64,000 bases of DNA from Merluccius polli. Lineage: Eukaryota > Chordata > Actinopteri > Gadiformes > Merlucciidae. The notes under the pieces were generated by a model, which saw only the letters and a program-made list of their open reading frames with translations, did no database searches and was not told the origin of the DNA. The translations under genes were made by a program, and so were the position numbers. Location: the NCBI GenBank assembly GCA_030340625.1, contig JAOPHQ010000908.1, forward strand, positions 1-64,000, given 5' to 3'. This document shows, piece by piece, positions 60,466 to 64,000 of the stretch (position 1 is its first letter; every line of letters starts with the position of its first letter).

Positions 60466-61924
60466 ATAATAATAATAATAATATAATGTATATCTAGTCT
60501 AATATAATAAAATGCATTAAATCATAACAATAACAATAGCAACATTAATAGTATTTTATCATGTTCTGGAAATAAAATACACATATAATTGCTATGACTA
60601 TTAATTTTAGTAATAACATAATTAATATGTTCTTATGTCTAATATAATGATAGCAATAATAATAATAATAATACTCATAATATAATAACCAACAATATAT
60701 TAATAATTACTTCGAAAATATTGTTTATAATAGGAAATAGGCCTTATAATAAGGGTGATGATAATAACAATTTTCATTCAGTCATTTTTATAACAGAATA
60801 CACATAATTACTATTATTAAAATTGTTAGTATCATGATTATTATGACCCCTAGTGGAGGTGAGAGCGAGTGCAGGTCAGGCTAATGAAGCGACAGGTGCA
60901 GCGCTGGTGAAGAAACAACGCCAGAAGGATTGAGATATTCAACCGTATCCATGCGGTATCTTGCCCTGCTAGTATCTGATATCTAGAAGCACTCACAGTA
61001 AAGGGCCGTTTGATTTCGTTTCCATTTTAGTATGGAAAAGGTCTGTTTGTTTCATGTTTGTTTCATTTGAGTGTAGTGAGGGAGAGAGAGAGCAGGTTTT
61101 AAATTCAGTTCTAACACACACACACACACACCTTCTCATCTCCATCATCTACGCCTCTACGTTGAAACCACGAAACTGTGAGTAACTTGATACACGTTGG
61201 CGCTCGCCCTTTACTGGCTCAGAGAAAACTTTAAGACAAGCCGCTACAGATTTTATACAAGTAGGATTCATAGTGATTTTTGCAGACATGTCCACTTCCC
61301 CCCATAGTGCAAATTAACCTGCTCACTCCCCTCACCTTTTTCCCTGTTGTTACTGCCCACGATGGGAAAGTGTCCCTCTAAGAATCAAGTACACCCATTG
61401 TCTCTCTGAAGAATTAATTAATTAATGCTCCCATGTGTCTTCCCATGATCATTAATTAAATCAAATACTTTGTGGTCAAGAAGGGTCCTAATAAAGGGTC
61501 CAGACACTTACACTTCTTTAGAGCTGGTTTCAGCCTCCCCACTCCACCATGCTCCACACTGGGGGGGGAACAAAGTGAGAGCAGCATGTTGTCTTTAAAC
61601 ATGGAAGCATTAACATTCATAATCTGCTGTATCGTCACTTTCTACACAACATGAGTTACAGCTGCGTTTTGAAACCGCTTCATCTAGCAGGCGGTTGAAT
61701 CCTTGTAGGAGACATTGTCACTGAGTGGTGAGCTGTCCTCTCCATACCTGAGAGTGTCCAGTCTCCAGCGTGGATCCTCCAGTCCAGCAGAGAGCAGCGT
61801 AACTCCTGAGTCTCCTACAGGGTGATTGTAGCTCAGGTCCAGCTCCCTCAGATGGGAGGGGTTGGAGCTCAGAGCTGAGGCCAGAGAAGCACAGCCTTCC
61901 TGTGTGACCAGGCAGCCAGACAAC

Positions 61925-62018
<94 letters not shown>

Positions 62019-63000
62019 CAATGGATGTAAATCTGTTTAATGTTTTCTGATGTCTAATCTTGTGGTGGGACTGTTTGCACATTGAGTCCAACTGACCTGA
62101 GAGTCTCCAGTCTACAGTGTGGACTCCCCAGTCCAGCAGAGAGCAGCTCCACTCCTGAATCCTGCAGATCATTGGTACTCAGGTCCAGCTCTCTCAGACT
62201 AGAGGAGGCCAGAGCTTCACAGCATCTCTCTGACAGATGACAGCCATTCAGCCTTCACACAAAATAAACAGCAACATGTTAGGAACTGTGTATGAATAAC
62301 AGAATAACAATAACTTACACCTTATACTGTCATTAACAAACTAAGAATATAACATACACCTTATACTGTCATTAACAAACTAAGAATATAACATACACCT
62401 TATACTGTCCTTAACAAACTAAGAATATATTCTTAGTTTGTTAAGGACAGTATAAGGTGTATGTTATATATAACTTACACCTTAAACTGTCATTAACAAA
62501 TTGGAATATAACGTACACCTTATACTGTCATGGCAACACAAATATAAATATGTTGAGTTATTCCTATGAAGAGGATACATTTAATTTATTTATTTAGACC
62601 TGTGAACTTTTATGGATAACTACCAGCATCCCGTATACAGGGGACAATAGGGGGGACCTATTACCATATATTGTGTTTATGTTCCTATTTATTAGTTAAG
62701 AGTTATAAGATGATATATTTAGACGTCATTTAGGAGGACCTTCTCAAACAAGGGGTCGGTAGTTAAGAGGTGTTAAATGTCTTCTGATGAGGAGCCTTGT
62801 GGTGGGACTGTTTGAGTCCAACTGACCTGAGAGTCTCCAGTCTACAGTGTGGACTCCCCAGTCCAGCAGAGAGCAGCTTCACTCCTGAATCCTGCAGATC
62901 ATTGGTACTCAGGTCCAGCTCTCTCAGACTAGAGGAGTTGGAGCTGAGAACTGAGGCCAGAGCTTCACAGCATCTCTCTGACAGATTACAGACATTCAGC
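58545..63000 (-). CDS. NLR gene B: 3' part of a paralogue of gene A
   Basis: Exons in transcript order within the window: 62827-63000 (LRR), 62097-62252 (LRR, shortened), 61748-61924 (LRR, divergent type), 61512-61558 (linker), 58545-59101 (B30.2). They join in frame: 1111 nt, giving 369 residues plus the stop. The 5' part (NACHT and N-terminal exons) lies beyond the right edge. Exon order, phases and intron sequence match gene A, so this is a tandem duplicate. The intron between the two upstream LRR exons is only 574 bp, against 13.2 kb at the matching place in gene A. No stop or frameshift is seen. Confidence 0.85.
59493..59550. repeat. (ATC)n microsatellite
   Basis: Longer than the matching run in copy A (about 5503-5530). 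Confidence 0.85.
59911..60222. mobile_element. Small hAT element (312 bp), only in copy B
   Basis: Ends are TAGTGATGGGCCGAT and TAGAGATGGGCAT in inverted orientation. Flanked by CAATAAAT (59903-59910) and CTATAAAT (60223-60230); copy A has the uninterrupted CTATAAAT, so the insertion followed the duplication. Contains a poly-C run. Confidence 0.82.
60422..60482. repeat. (CTA)n/(ATA)n microsatellite
   Basis: Run of CTA units passing into ATA units; absent at the matching place of copy A. Confidence 0.85.
61512..61558 (-). CDS. Gene B 47-bp linker exon
   Basis: Encodes VEHGGVGRLKPALKK, phase 2 in and phase 1 out, as in gene A (Glu-Trp replaced by Val-Gly). Confidence 0.78.
61748..61924 (-). 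CDS. Gene B LRR exon, divergent 177-bp type
   Basis: Nearly identical to 8222-8398 (Pro-Val-Gly-Asp for Pro-Ala-Gly-Asp). The acceptor again lies directly behind a (TG)n run. Confidence 0.85.
61925..62016. repeat. (AC)n microsatellite at a splice acceptor
   Basis: Counterpart of 8399-8510; on the minus strand (TG)n leading into the acceptor AG. Confidence 0.9.
62097..62252 (-). CDS. Gene B LRR exon with an 18-bp in-frame deletion
   Basis: 156 bp instead of 174. Six codons of the VLSSNSSS turn between helix and next strand are missing, so the LRR reads CCEALASSSLRELDLS. Frame and splice sites are kept. Confidence 0.82.
62310..62530. repeat. 39-bp minisatellite array with a palindrome
   Basis: Direct units followed by a long hairpin at 62386-62469, in the intron between the two ordinary LRR exons of gene B. 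Confidence 0.87.
62827..63000 (-). CDS. Gene B LRR exon (174 bp)
   Basis: 58 codons, phase 2-2, starting LNVCNLSERCCEALASVLSS; matches gene A LRR exon 7 and its flanks. Further upstream exons would lie beyond 64000. Confidence 0.86.
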
Positions 63001-64000
63001 CTTCACACAAAATAAACAGCAACATGTTAGAAACTGTGTTCAAATGTATTACAATTAAAAAACATTTACTACTTTTTACATTATGAATGTTAACAATTTA
63101 GATCTTTAAATGTAAGTAGTTAACATACAGATGTCACATAGATCATTCAGTTCAAATTTGAAATGAAACATATCACTAAAATGTCCCAAAAGTGCAGTTT
63201 TAAAGAAGATGCTGTAATTAAACTTTACTAAACAACTCTAAACCCCACCTTACTGTCTGACTACATGATGAGTAGAATAACAATAACCTACACCCTATAC
63301 CAGGGGTCATCAACTAAATTTGTCCAAGGGCCAGAATTTTTCTCTGCAGACACTGTAAGGGCCAGATGCTCGTGAAAAAAAAAACAAGCGCGCGTTCGTA
63401 ACACACCCCGGATCTACGACCGACAGGGGGGTGGGTAGGGATGGGGATCGTTAATATTTATTGATATCGATACCTTTATCGATACTCCTTATCGATCCGA
63501 GTCTTTATCGATACCACTATCGATACTTTTCTATTATTTGGTGGAAAGACGACGCGACAATTTGTTTTCAACAGAACTGGTATTGCTTAACAAGTGAGCA
63601 TAACAAAAACGTTTCTAGCCTTCAATAAACATGGCTAATGTAATAGGCCACTTCGAAATGACATACAACTAACAATAGAAAGAATATATCAGCAGCACCA
63701 AATGAAAAATAAGTCATAATGTATATGGGTCACACAAAAGGAAATAAAATATAATCTCATAATTTAACAGGGGGTTTTTTGCAGAAAAATTAACATGTCT
63801 GCCTTGTCAGTCATGATCCTCCAGATTTTTAATATACTATACAACTGTATTACTCATGTTTCTCGCCAAAATCTCAATTTCCCTTTTCTTTACATTACAC
63901 TTGAACGCATCATGATAACCTAATAGTCGTTTTACTGAGCCAACCTGAACACATCATCACGCAGCACGTCTGAATCTTTATTTACTTTTCAATATAACTA
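63001..64000. other. Intron of gene B with hAT-like left ends
   Basis: The usual cassette intron continues to about 63300, where CAGGGGTCATCAACTAAATT begins, resembling the left end of a hAT. TAGGGATGGGGATCG at about 63437 looks like a second nested start. Both run off the window, so targets cannot be checked. Confidence 0.45.

Larger units (their letters stand above)
57207..62280. repeat. Segmental duplicate of 103-8800
   Basis: 57207-59450 matches 103-2270, then 59450-61280 matches 5430-6925, and 61375-62280 matches 7866-8800. The order and orientation are the same, about 57 kb apart. Differences are mainly private insertions: 2273-5372 and about 6926-7865 in copy A, and 59911-60222 here. 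Confidence 0.9.

Overview
The window is vertebrate nuclear DNA, almost certainly from a teleost fish, probably an acanthomorph. Evidence: introns with GT-AG borders, FISNA-NACHT-LRR-B30.2 exons of the fish-specific NLR (NLRC3-like) expansion, and fish-type transposons (L2 and Rex3/RTE LINEs, many hATs, a Kolobok-type element). Nothing prokaryotic is present. The species cannot be named from the sequence alone.

Only two host genes are visible, both NLR-B30.2 genes on the minus strand, arranged in tandem. Gene A (36155 down to 1369) can be assembled completely. It has a first exon with the ATG, five tandem 117-bp N-terminal exons, a 28-bp microexon, a 220-bp exon, the 1807-bp FISNA-NACHT exon, nine LRR exons, a 47-bp linker exon and a PRY-SPRY (B30.2) exon. 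Every junction keeps frame and the exons add to 4899 nt (1632 residues plus stop). Gene B (63000 down to 58545) is the 3' part of a paralogue whose 5' part lies beyond the right edge. About 103-8800 and 57207-62280 are a segmental duplication, each half carrying private transposon insertions.

The introns of gene A are very unequal. LRR exons sit in ~1-kb cassettes whose introns carry a 39-bp minisatellite and recurring inverted copies of it. The intron between LRR exons 7 and 8 (8769-21993) is swollen by two broken L2 LINEs, a Rex3-like LINE nested in one of them, hAT elements, fold-back elements and a probable solo LTR. The intron at 33258-34969 holds a hAT inside a hAT. The last intron (1929-7982) holds a 3.1-kb insertion that contains at least three smaller elements.

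The space between the two genes (36.2-57.2 kb) is nested mobile DNA. From left to right: two hATs with perfect 8-bp target duplications; a degenerate telomere-like array; a large inverted repeat that contains a hAT (with a second, coding, hAT inside it), a Harbinger-like fragment and a 6474-bp Kolobok-type transposon; another hAT; and a second telomere-like array.

The most striking object is the Kolobok-type element at 48342-54815. It has a TTAA target duplication, nearly identical ~380-bp inverted termini, an apparently intact nine-exon THAP transposase gene (747 residues), and, facing it tail to tail, an intact two-exon gene for a 203-residue protein resembling the cysteine-rich cytoplasmic 'ballast' domain of the P2X7 receptor without any channel part.
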